A stretch of DNA of 39,920 bases from Desulfobacteraceae bacterium (GTDB lineage: Bacteria > Desulfobacterota > DSM-4660 > Desulfatiglandales > Desulfatiglandaceae), in assembly GCA_020349865.1 (NCBI GenBank), contig CP070700.1, positions 4,270,961-4,310,880 on the forward strand. Direction: 5' to 3'. Both the position numbers and the translations under genes were made by a program. This document shows positions 1 to 7,615 of the stretch, one piece after another; within the stretch, counting starts at the first letter, position 1; the number at the start of each line of letters is the position of its first letter. The notes beneath the pieces are model-generated. The model saw only the letters and a list, made by a program, of their open reading frames with translations. It had not been told where the DNA came from and searched no databases.

Positions 1-1
1 C

Positions 2-754
2 ATACCTGAGCCCATGAAAGCCGCGAGTCAGGTGGCGCATAAAGAGATTGACTATCCTGTTATCCGGGAAATACACATGGCAGGCGTTAAGTCAATGCCG
101 CCATCAGAGTCGACAATCCAAATGCGTAATGAACTGGGCGTCAAATCAGACACCTGGTCGAAAATCCACCCTTCTGGGACCTGGCCTGAAGCCGCGGGCT
201 ACGCCGAAACCGTTGTTCGACGTCGTTCGAGGCGCAATTTCGTCCCCGAACCCATACCGCAGGATTCTTTTTTCGCGCTTTTGGAAGCACTCTGTAAAAC
301 TGATACAGAGGAAAGTTCAACGCAGGCGAAGTGTCACCAATCCGTTTGTACCGGTTTCATTGTCGGCAGGGCCGGGGACTTTGAACCGGGCTTTTATTTG
401 CTGGACAGTTTCTCGGGATCTTATGGGATCATTTCTCACGGATCTATTATTGACAGAATGGCTCATATCTGCCTCGACCAGACATGGCTTGCCAATGCGG
501 CCGTCCACTTTGTTTTCATGACAAATCTTCATGCGCTGGACCGTGTATGGGGAGCCAGGGGCTACCGTTATGCCATGATGACGGCCGGCAGAATGGGTGA
601 GAGGCTGTATCTTGCCGCAGAGGCCATGGACCTTGGCTGTTGCGGAATAGGGGCCTTTTATGATTTTGAAGCTGCCGAGTGCCTCGGCCTTAATGCTGAA
701 TCGCGGCTCCTTTACCTTGTGGCCGTAGGGGTAGTTAAAACCAAGGTGTTTTAA
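2..754 (+). CDS. SagB-type / nitroreductase-family dehydrogenase, 3' part
   Basis: This encodes the C-terminal part of a flavin-dependent nitroreductase-fold oxidoreductase, most like SagB-type dehydrogenases. The motif VVRRRSRRNF near residue 68 is the usual FMN-contacting start of the fold, and the end (GERLYLAAEAMDLGCCGIGAF) is the typical dimer/FMN segment. The frame is open to the left edge of the window. The first ATG at 14 has no visible ribosome binding site, so the gene probably starts outside the window; tandem-domain SagB proteins of about 500 residues are known. A cupin gene follows 8 bases downstream and is probably co-transcribed. The substrate cannot be read from the sequence. 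Family assignment is fairly sure, the SagB subgroup less so. Confidence 0.75.
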   Translation: MPEPMKAASQVAHKEIDYPVIREIHMAGVKSMPPSESTIQMRNELGVKSDTWSKIHPSGTWPEAAGYAETVVRRRSRRNFVPEPIPQDSFFALLEALCKTDTEESSTQAKCHQSVCTGFIVGRAGDFEPGFYLLDSFSGSYGIISHGSIIDRMAHICLDQTWLANAAVHFVFMTNLHALDRVWGARGYRYAMMTAGRMGERLYLAAEAMDLGCCGIGAFYDFEAAECLGLNAESRLLYLVAVGVVKTKVF

Positions 755-762
755 AAGAAAGA

Positions 763-1134
763 ATGAAGATGAAGACAGAATATGGAAAGATCCAGCCCTA
801 TACTACCAAGGATGGGTCACTTATTCGTGAACTCATGCACCCGGATATCCACGGCAATTCGAATCAAAGTCTGGCAGAAGCCACGATCCCAGCTACCTCC
901 GCCACCGCCTTACACAGGCACCATAAGTCTGAAGAGATCTATCATATCACGAAGGGAAAGGGTCTCATGACACCGGGAGAGAAAACATTTCGCATCACCG
1001 CCGGCGATACCGTTTGCATCCCACCAGGCACACCCCACCGCATTCAAAATGCCAGCAACACACTGCTAAAACTACTGTGCTGCTGCGCCCCTCCTTATTC
1101 CCATGATGACACTGAGTTGTTGGAAAAAATTTGA
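763..1134 (+). CDS. Small single-domain cupin protein
   Basis: A 123-residue single cupin barrel. Motif 1 is seen as HRHHKSEEIYHITKGKG (residues about 52-68), with two to three His and a Glu able to bind a divalent metal. Motif 2 is seen as GDTVCIPPGTPHRIQN (residues about 81-96) with the last metal-binding His. Proteins of this size are mostly mannose-6-phosphate isomerase-like or small-molecule binding cupins, and the exact role cannot be told. The gene lies 8 bases after the SagB-type dehydrogenase on the same strand, so the two likely share a transcript. It ends with a Cys-rich tail (LLCCCAPP) that is unusual for the family. Cupin identity is sure, function unknown. Confidence 0.85.
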   Translation: MKMKTEYGKIQPYTTKDGSLIRELMHPDIHGNSNQSLAEATIPATSATALHRHHKSEEIYHITKGKGLMTPGEKTFRITAGDTVCIPPGTPHRIQNASNTLLKLLCCCAPPYSHDDTELLEKI

Positions 1135-1141
1135 TGAGTTT

Positions 1142-1318
1142 GTAAAAAGTCATGAAAGGGACGGCACAGTAAAAAGCCCCAGATGCAAGGCGCGCGAATC
1201 TTTAGGAATGAGTCGTACTTACTTACAGTACGTCGAAATGACTAAAGATGAAGCGCAACGTCGCCCTTCGGCTATGCTCTGAACCGCGAGCATGTCGAGC
1301 GGCAGATGGACTTTTTAC
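1142..1318. repeat. MITE-like palindromic intergenic repeat
   Basis: A 177-base element is bounded by a perfect 10-bp inverted repeat, GTAAAAAGTC at 1142-1151 and GACTTTTTAC at 1309-1318. Inside is a second imperfect hairpin centred on CGTACT/AGTACG (1214-1219 and 1227-1232) with further pairing of CTTTAG and CTAAAG around it. No coding potential is seen. Its form fits a non-autonomous mobile or REP-type element. It begins 8 bases after the cupin stop codon and could also act as a transcription end. The remaining bases to 1473 show nothing recognisable. Confidence 0.6.
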
Positions 1319-1473
1319 GAAGCCGTCAAATTTAGCCCGGTAGTCTTTCTGTATTGCAACCCTCAATTAGCTTTCGACCACACCGCCCATGCCCGCAATA
1401 AGCAGAAAAAGAATCTGCAAGCGGCATAAGCGAAGCAAAATAAGATCTACCAGTCTTCACATTCGTTAAATGT

Positions 1474-4341
1474 TTATGGGGAAGGTGGGAAGTTCAGAGA
1501 AAAGGTAGTTCCGCCTGAATTATAACAGTCTTCCTTGTTTGTGCAAAAGTTACACTCACTTATTTTGCCGGGACAGACATCACTTGCTTTTGGTATAAAT
1601 AGACATCGCGAAGATACCATATTGATTTTGAAATTATAGCGCTCGGAGAAGATTTTCATGCGCAGAAGGTCGGCCCCCTTTCCGCCGGCATTGAAATCAA
1701 AAGGGGTTTTTGAGGAATAGTCTATTGTCTCTTGAGTTGAAAAAAAGCCCTCAAATATGCGCCTTTGGTGGTCTTCCGTAATGCCAACGCCGTAATCGTG
1801 TACAATCAATTCAGGTCCCGTTTCATTTTTTCGGACAAATACCTCTATCTTTCCCTCATCGGGCGTATTTTCTATGGCATTTTTCATGAGACCATCAATC
1901 ACCTTTTGCAGGGGATCCCGTGGTATGTATAGGGGGGGTGCAGACTCGATCTGAGTTAAAATTTCCACATGGCGGTGAGACGATAATGATTTAAGGTGCT
2001 CAAGCCTTTCCTGAACATATTCGTTTAAAAATATCTTTTCCGAACTGACGTTTTTTGGGCCAAATATCTCATCAATGCGTTTTCTAACACGCTTAATGAC
2101 CCGGCCTTCTCCCACTTCCTCGGCAATAAGGGCTTCCAGCTCATCGGCGCACTGATCAAATATAAGGGAAAACATGTCATAGGTTTCATATTGCCTTTTC
2201 TGCATGATGTCATCCACTCCGAATTGAATCTCCAATATGCGTTCGAGGTTCCTTTGGCCCCTTTCTATGGCAGGCTTCCAGGTCTCTTCAGGAAGGCTTG
2301 CCAATTTCTTTTCCAGTATCTTCAGGGTAGGAGAGAGGACTGCAACGGGAGTCTTTAGTTCATGGGAGAGGTGATTGATAATTTTGTCTTTGGCCCGGTT
2401 CATACTGCTTACTTCTCTGTACGCACTTTTTATCTCTTCAGAAAACCTGGCATTTTCTATGGAAAGGGATACCGTTCCCGCTACCATGCTTAAAAGCTCA
2501 ACATCAGCCTGATGAAAGTCTCCCGCCTTTTTATTAATGGCACACAAAACACCAATGATTCGATCACTGCTCCTCAAGGGAACTTCCAACAGGTTCTTGG
2601 TATCGTATCCGAGCTTTTTGTCTCTTTCGCTATGAAAATCAGGCTCTTTGGAGCTATCAGAAACGATAACCGGCTTACCTGTTTTGATCACCCCTCCTGC
2701 CACAACCTGATCCAGATTAAATCTGATCTTTTTTACCCTTTCCTGGGTAGTGGTGTCGTCATAGGCCGAGCCCAAAATAAAAAGCTCATCCTTTTCTTCG
2801 TCAAGTAACATGACAAGGGCGCCCTCTGTTCCTATCAGTCGTTTCACTTCGTTGCTGATGTAGTCCAGAAGTTCTTCCAAATCAGGATATGCTGGAAGTG
2901 CAGTGCTGATTCGGAGAAGGGCCGCATTCGTTTTGTACGCCTTTATTATTTCTTCAGAAAACCTGGCATTTTCGATGGAAAGGGAAACGGTTCCCGCTAT
3001 CATGTTCAATAGCTCAACATCTGTTTGATCAAAGCTCCCTTCCTTTTTGTTAATGGCGCATAACACGCCAATAATTCGATCAACGCTCCATAAAGGCAAC
3101 AGAAGCAGATTTTTAGTGTGGTAGCCCAGTTTCTTATCTCTTTCTCTTTGGAGATCGGTATTCTCGGAGGTATCGGAAACGATAACCGGCTCACCTGATT
3201 TAATCACCTTGCCTGCCATAAGCTGATCCACAGGGAACCGTATCTTCTTTACCCTTTTTTCCGCGGCAGCGTCGTCATAGGCTGCACCTAAAAAATAGAG
3301 TTCATTCTTCTCCTCATCAAGCAATGTGACTAATGATCCCTCTGTGTCTAAGAGTTGTTTGACTTCGTTACTGACATAATCTAAAAGATCCTCTAAGTCT
3401 GGGTATTCCGGCAGTGCCGTGCTTATCCGGAGTATTGCCTCATTGTTGCGGGCCATCCGCTTTTCCTGCGTAATATCCCTGAATATTACAATTTCTCCTG
3501 CTGGCTCATCTTTGGCGACTGAATAGACGACTGCCCTCATCACCACATCCAGGCTCCGGCCATCCTTGGTCAGCCGCTTGGTTTCGTACCGAAGCAAAAT
3601 TCTTTCCTCAAAAAGTCTATTGATCATCTCACTGGTTTCTTGCTCGAGGCCTGGCGGTACGTACGGAATCGTTTTACCTTCCAGTTCCTCCAGAGTCCAG
3701 CCGAAGATGTTCGTAAACTCAGGATTCAAGTAGTAAACAAACCCACGTCGCGTAAACACCACAATGGGATAGGGGAGGAAGTCAAGGAATGCCCTGAGTC
3801 GCCGTTCTGACCTTCGAACCGCTTCCTCTGCTCGTTTGCGCTGGGTAATGTCCTGGAGGGTTTCTATGGCGCCCGTGATGTTGCCCTCAGCGTCTCTTAA
3901 AGGTGCAGCGGTAAAGAAAAGCCATTTGCCGTTTTCTCCCAGAGCCGGGAAATAATCTTCAGCCTCGTAACCCCCTTCTATTATAATCGATTTTTGATAT
4001 TTACTTCCGTAATACTTGGCTACCTTTTCCACCGGCGCCTTATCCACAATAAGGTCGGCCATGACCGGTCTTTCTGCGGAGTAGAAAACCGTCCACTGTT
4101 TCCGTGTTCCTATTATTTCATCCGCAACTAAACCTGTCAGGTTCTCAAAGGCCTTATTGCAGTGCGTAATACGATGCTGGTTATCTATTACAAAGGTCGG
4201 TATGGCGTTTCCCTGAACGATTTGTGAAAGGCTTTCTTTGCTAACCCGCAGTGCTTCTTCTGCAGCCCTGAACTTGGCGGCTTCTTTTTCTAACTCCTTA
4301 ACCTGCTGTTCCAAGTATTTATAAATTGGTCTTTCCCCCAT
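1474..4341 (-). CDS. PAS-PAS-GAF-GAF sensor histidine kinase with Cys-rich insert
   Basis: A 955-residue soluble sensor kinase with no membrane segment. In order: a short coiled coil (1-35), PAS 1 (about 36-168), PAS 2 (about 180-295), GAF 1 (about 310-460), GAF 2 (about 485-635), a HisKA dimerisation helix with the phospho-acceptor box HLSHELKTP (His660), and a HATPase domain with N-box Asn821, G1 box DYGVGI (Asp849) and G2 GGKGAD (about 886-891). The two GAF domains are near copies at a spacing of 175 residues. Between the G2 box and the last strand (GGTTFSLNF) lies an insert with Cys923, Cys930, Cys933 and Cys939, spaced C-x6-C-x2-C-x5-C, which could hold a metal or an iron-sulfur cluster. 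There is no receiver domain and no response regulator gene nearby, so its partner is elsewhere. A GGAGGT ribosome binding site precedes the ATG. Confidence 0.9.
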   Translation of the reverse strand: MGERPIYKYLEQQVKELEKEAAKFRAAEEALRVSKESLSQIVQGNAIPTFVIDNQHRITHCNKAFENLTGLVADEIIGTRKQWTVFYSAERPVMADLIVDKAPVEKVAKYYGSKYQKSIIIEGGYEAEDYFPALGENGKWLFFTAAPLRDAEGNITGAIETLQDITQRKRAEEAVRRSERRLRAFLDFLPYPIVVFTRRGFVYYLNPEFTNIFGWTLEELEGKTIPYVPPGLEQETSEMINRLFEERILLRYETKRLTKDGRSLDVVMRAVVYSVAKDEPAGEIVIFRDITQEKRMARNNEAILRISTALPEYPDLEDLLDYVSNEVKQLLDTEGSLVTLLDEEKNELYFLGAAYDDAAAEKRVKKIRFPVDQLMAGKVIKSGEPVIVSDTSENTDLQRERDKKLGYHTKNLLLLPLWSVDRIIGVLCAINKKEGSFDQTDVELLNMIAGTVSLSIENARFSEEIIKAYKTNAALLRISTALPAYPDLEELLDYISNEVKRLIGTEGALVMLLDEEKDELFILGSAYDDTTTQERVKKIRFNLDQVVAGGVIKTGKPVIVSDSSKEPDFHSERDKKLGYDTKNLLEVPLRSSDRIIGVLCAINKKAGDFHQADVELLSMVAGTVSLSIENARFSEEIKSAYREVSSMNRAKDKIINHLSHELKTPVAVLSPTLKILEKKLASLPEETWKPAIERGQRNLERILEIQFGVDDIMQKRQYETYDMFSLIFDQCADELEALIAEEVGEGRVIKRVRKRIDEIFGPKNVSSEKIFLNEYVQERLEHLKSLSSHRHVEILTQIESAPPLYIPRDPLQKVIDGLMKNAIENTPDEGKIEVFVRKNETGPELIVHDYGVGITEDHQRRIFEGFFSTQETIDYSSKTPFDFNAGGKGADLLRMKIFSERYNFKINMVSSRCLFIPKASDVCPGKISECNFCTNKEDCYNSGGTTFSLNFPPSP

Positions 4342-5075
4342 TAAAGATACCTCCGAAAAAAAAGCTATTAAGCTCTGGTGATATTTGAACTTAATGGCTT
4401 AAAGATCTACTCTCATCAATTAAATTTCCAATGGACAGCCGATAACGGTCAACCGGCATGGGTGAAATCTATGATATTGGAGAAACACCTAAACCTCAAC
4501 CTTATTTTCCAATAACTTCGCTGATTTTACCCTTTAATCTAACCTGACTCACAAAGGCCTTCTCGCCAGTGCACCAGGCTCTCGGAAGATGTTCAGGAAA
4601 AAATTCCCTATTTTATCGAGGACGTGTATAACCACAAACGCTTACACTCCTTTCTAGCCTACAGACCGTCTCGTGAGTTTGAAGCAATGGTAATGTTAAC
4701 CAAAGACCCCTGTCAAAGCGCTCTCATTACACCGCTCTGATCTGTGCAGGTCATGGGGGTCAGTCAAAGGTATCTTGTCCTGTGCCTCAGGATTTCCCGG
4801 TGCACATTTCGCTTGACAAAATGAAGGGGTCAAATGTAGCCTATAAATAAAGTTTGGGAAATTAGCCAACATATTGAAAGTAGGGCAATTTATTAAAGTT
4901 AAGGCTTCGGGCTCGCACGTAAAACGAGGGCCTAATTTATGAGTTAAATCACCGCTAATCCAATCCTCAACACAGATGATTTTGTAATGGTCTGGAAGCG
5001 TAAGCGTTCTTGATTCCCTGCCTCATGAGGTGGGAGAGAAACTGCAAACAATTTAACAAAAAAGGAGGGAGCATT
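4342..5075. other. Intergenic region with transposase remnant
   Basis: This 734-base stretch separates the divergently transcribed sensor kinase and the ABC binding-protein gene. Apart from the IS3-type remnant listed separately (about 4582-4740), no gene is recognisable. The last 250 bases are AT-rich and must hold the promoter of the binding-protein gene. The 23-bp operator-like sequence found before the ATPase gene was not seen here. Confidence 0.5.
4582..4740 (+). pseudogene. IS3-family transposase (OrfB) C-terminal remnant
   Basis: The frame beginning near 4582 reads ...EDVYNHKRLHSFLAYRPSRE... and stops at TGA 4738-4740. The pattern YNxxRLHSxLxYxxPxxFE is the characteristic C-terminal end of the rve integrase domain of IS3-family OrfB transposases. 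Only about 50 residues remain of a protein that is normally about 280 residues. No OrfA or upstream catalytic part (DDE) is seen, so this is an inactive fragment. Confidence 0.75.
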
Positions 5076-6101
5076 ATGAAAAAGTTAGGTTTGTCAATTG
5101 TTTGTGTATTGGTAATTTTGTTTTTTTTCATGGGAACAGCAATAGCAAAGGACAGGGTTGTTGTTTACACTTCACTGGAAACTGAAGAGACTGTCGATTA
5201 TCTCAAACTTGCTAAAGAAGAACTCCCTGATCTTGACATCCAGGCCATTCGTCTGTCAACAGGTGAGTTGGGCGCAAGGATGCTGGCAGAAAAGGATAAT
5301 CCCCAGGCAGACTGCATCTGGGGATGGGCAGTGACGAATACGTCGGAATTTGTACCAAAGGGAATGCTTGTGCCTTACAAGCCCAAAGGCTGGGAAAAGA
5401 TCCCGGATAATTTTAAGGACCCCGAAGGTTATTGGACGGCAATTGATTTGTATGCGGCTGCCTTTGTTGGAAATACAAAGGTTTTGGAAAAAGACAATCT
5501 TGCAATGCCAAAAAGCTGGAATGATCTTCTCAATCCGGCCTATCAGGGTAAACTAATCATGCCAAATCCGGCCAGTTCCGGCACAGGCTTTTTACAGGTC
5601 GCAAGCCTTCTTGTCATGCTTGACCCGGACTATAAGAACAAACCCATAGAAGAAAATAAGGCGTGGGATTTTCTCAAAAAACTGGATAAAAACATGGGCC
5701 AGTATATTAAGAGCGGTTCAAAACCGGCAAAACTGACCGCGTCCGGTGAATATGCGGTTGGCTGTTCATTTGCTTTTGTCTATTCATCGCTAAAAAAGAA
5801 GGGGTCTCCAGTTGTTATGGCACTCCCTGAAGAGGGTGTCGGATTTGAACTGGAAGTGAATTCGCTTTTGAAAGGTGCAAGAAATGAAGAAGCTGCTAAG
5901 AAGTTCTTAGACTGGGCAATCTCTAAAAGCGCGATGGAAAGATATGCAACATTTAAATTAGGAGTGGCATATCCTGGTGTTCCGGGACCAAAGGACTTAC
6001 CTGCCTTAGAAACAATCAAATTAGCCCCGATGGATTTCCCCTGGCAGTCAGAAAATCGAGCAAAAATTCTTGAAGTGTGGTCAAAACTTTTCCTTCGCTA
6101 A
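5076..6101 (+). CDS. ABC transporter periplasmic binding protein (2-aminoethylphosphonate/iron type)
   Basis: An extracellular solute-binding protein of about 341 residues. I chose the ATG at 5076 because AAAGGAGGGA lies just upstream and it gives a clean Sec signal peptide ending in TAIA before KDR; an upstream in-frame ATG at 5010 lacks these. The mature start RVVVYTSLETEETVDYL is typical of the bacterial SBP_bac_6/AfuA-like class that binds ferric iron, polyamines, thiamine or 2-aminoethylphosphonate. The presence of a fused two-domain permease and a ~360-residue ATPase downstream resembles the PhnS2-T2-U2 set called putative 2-aminoethylphosphonate transporters. The ligand is not proven. 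A 366-base gap with hairpin repeats and an operator separates it from the ATPase gene, so the two may be expressed at different levels. Confidence 0.85.
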   Translation: MKKLGLSIVCVLVILFFFMGTAIAKDRVVVYTSLETEETVDYLKLAKEELPDLDIQAIRLSTGELGARMLAEKDNPQADCIWGWAVTNTSEFVPKGMLVPYKPKGWEKIPDNFKDPEGYWTAIDLYAAAFVGNTKVLEKDNLAMPKSWNDLLNPAYQGKLIMPNPASSGTGFLQVASLLVMLDPDYKNKPIEENKAWDFLKKLDKNMGQYIKSGSKPAKLTASGEYAVGCSFAFVYSSLKKKGSPVVMALPEEGVGFELEVNSLLKGARNEEAAKKFLDWAISKSAMERYATFKLGVAYPGVPGPKDLPALETIKLAPMDFPWQSENRAKILEVWSKLFLR

Positions 6102-6150
6102 TAAGATAATCTAACTGTTCAGAAAATCACTTTTCACTACCCCTCAAGGC

Positions 6151-6231
6151 CTCCCCCTTTAGAAAGGGGGGTCGGGGGGATTTTATGCAACGGGTTGAAA
6201 ATCCCCCTAAATCCCCCTTTAAAAGGGGGAC
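6151..6231. repeat. C5T3/A3G5 palindromic intergenic repeat, copy 1
   Basis: Two adjacent hairpins, CCCCCTTTAGAAAGGGGG and CCCCCTTTAAAAGGGGG, are joined by a short spacer and together form a larger inverted repeat. A second copy of this repeat type is at 15229-15300. Being between a binding-protein gene and its ATPase gene, it may also end or stabilise the upstream transcript. Confidence 0.65.
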
Positions 6232-6336
6232 TTTAATAGTCAAATGTTTTGAGAAGGTTTTTGGCGTAAAACGCTGTCCAAAACCAAAACCTATTTTGGA
6301 CAAGCGGGTTATGGATTAATTTTTTATTGAGATTTA

Positions 6337-6359
6337 TTGTATATACATCTATAACAATA
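6337..6359. promoter_or_regulatory. Predicted GntR/HutC operator, copy 1
   Basis: The 23 bases here are identical to 10519-10541. They contain the perfect palindrome TGTATATACA (6338-6347) followed by TCTATAAC. HutC-subfamily GntR regulators commonly bind short AT-rich palindromes of this kind, and such a regulator is encoded at 9720. The site is 109 bases before the ATPase start codon. Confidence 0.6.
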
Positions 6360-6467
6360 ATCACTTAAGCAGTTATACGGGCGCATACTTGCGGGTTATG
6401 TAAAAGCCGCATTTCAAGAAGCAAGAATCCTGAATACTGCGTCAATTCCAAAGGAGCATTTGCTGCT

Positions 6468-7556
6468 ATGTCAAAAAAGCTGGTTTTGGATAAAATAAGA
6501 AAAACTTATGGGTCTTTAGTTGCAGTAGACGATGTTAGTCTGGATATTGAACCAGGAGAATTTGTTTGCTTCTTAGGCCCAAGCGGCTGCGGAAAAACCA
6601 CTATTCTCAGAATGATTACCGGCTTTGAGACCCTGACATCCGGGAATATTGTCTACGACGGAAAGGTCATAAATGATATTATACCGCAGAAAAGGGAATT
6701 TGGCATCGTTTTTCAATCCTATGCCCTTTTTCCCAATATGACGGTAAGGGAAAACATAGCTTTCGGACTTAAAATGCGGAAAATGCCTCAAGGGTTAATT
6801 GATGAAAGGGTCAATGAAATGCTCAAGCTCATTGGCCTCATCGGATGGGAAGGCCATTACCCTTCACAGTTGAGTGGCGGACAGCAGCAAAGGGTTGCTC
6901 TTGGCAGGTCTCTTGCCATAAAACCCAGCATCCTTCTGCTTGATGAACCCCTGAGTGCTCTCGACGCCAAGATACGTGTGCGCCTCAGAACAGTTATAAA
7001 AAAGCTACAACAAGAACTGGGAATTACCCTGATTTATGTGACACATGATCAGGAAGAAGCTCTCTCACTTGCTGACAGGGTTGTGATTATGAGAGATGGT
7101 CAAATCAGACAGGTTGGCTCTCCTTTTGAAATATATAAAGAGCCAAAAACAAGTTTTATTGCAGAATTTGTGGGAACTTCCAACTTTATTTCAGGTATGA
7201 AAAAAGATGGAAAAGTAAAATTTGGACAAATGGAACTTGCCGTTTCAAACCTCGACGATGTGGAAGGTGACAATGTCCACCTTGCTGTCCGGCCTGAAAA
7301 CATTGAATTAGTGGATGTTACAATCTCATCTGAACAATGTGTTACTTTAAATGTTGTTGACGTTGTAGCGGAAGTTATTACTTTCCTTGGCGCAGTTGTA
7401 AGAATTGCGTTCGTCCTTGAAGGAGAGACAATGATTGTCGATATTCCTGAAAAGGAATTTGAAAAGGCCGGACTGAGAAGAGGAGAGAAAATCCAAGTTT
7501 ATTTCCCTCCTGATACTTTCCATGTCTATACAGAACTTTTTAAAAAATTGATGTAA
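6468..7556 (+). CDS. ABC transporter ATP-binding protein (PotA/FbpC/PhnT-like)
   Basis: A 362-residue ATPase that energises the importer made with the binding protein at 5076 and the permease that follows. Walker A is GPSGCGKTT (about 37-45), the Q-loop is VFQSYALFP (about 81-89), the signature is LSGGQQQRV (about 135-143), Walker B is ILLLDEP with the catalytic Glu160, and the switch His is His193. A C-terminal regulatory (TOBE-like) domain spans about residues 240-362, the usual build of ferric-iron, spermidine and aminoethylphosphonate ATPases. An AAGGAGC site lies 10 bases before the ATG. An operator-like sequence lies upstream at 6337. It acts on the cytoplasmic face of the membrane. Substrate specificity is not determined by this subunit. 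Confidence 0.92.
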   Translation: MSKKLVLDKIRKTYGSLVAVDDVSLDIEPGEFVCFLGPSGCGKTTILRMITGFETLTSGNIVYDGKVINDIIPQKREFGIVFQSYALFPNMTVRENIAFGLKMRKMPQGLIDERVNEMLKLIGLIGWEGHYPSQLSGGQQQRVALGRSLAIKPSILLLDEPLSALDAKIRVRLRTVIKKLQQELGITLIYVTHDQEEALSLADRVVIMRDGQIRQVGSPFEIYKEPKTSFIAEFVGTSNFISGMKKDGKVKFGQMELAVSNLDDVEGDNVHLAVRPENIELVDVTISSEQCVTLNVVDVVAEVITFLGAVVRIAFVLEGETMIVDIPEKEFEKAGLRRGEKIQVYFPPDTFHVYTELFKKLM

Positions 7557-7615
7557 TTCATTGGTAACATTAAAAAGTTGTTTTCCCAGAAAGCCTGCAG
7601 TTGAAAAGTGAACAA

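Larger units (their letters stand above)
6102..6467. other. Intergenic region with hairpin repeat and operator
   Basis: This gap lies between the binding-protein and ATPase genes. It contains a hairpin repeat at 6151-6231 and an operator-like 23-mer at 6337-6359, both listed separately. No open reading frame of note is present. A separate promoter for the ATPase-permease unit is likely here. Confidence 0.55.

Noticed and set aside
6151..6231. Possible CRISPR-like or tandem repeat array around the C5T3/A3G5 hairpins.
   Set aside because: There are only two hairpins with no regular spacers; it is a palindromic intergenic repeat.
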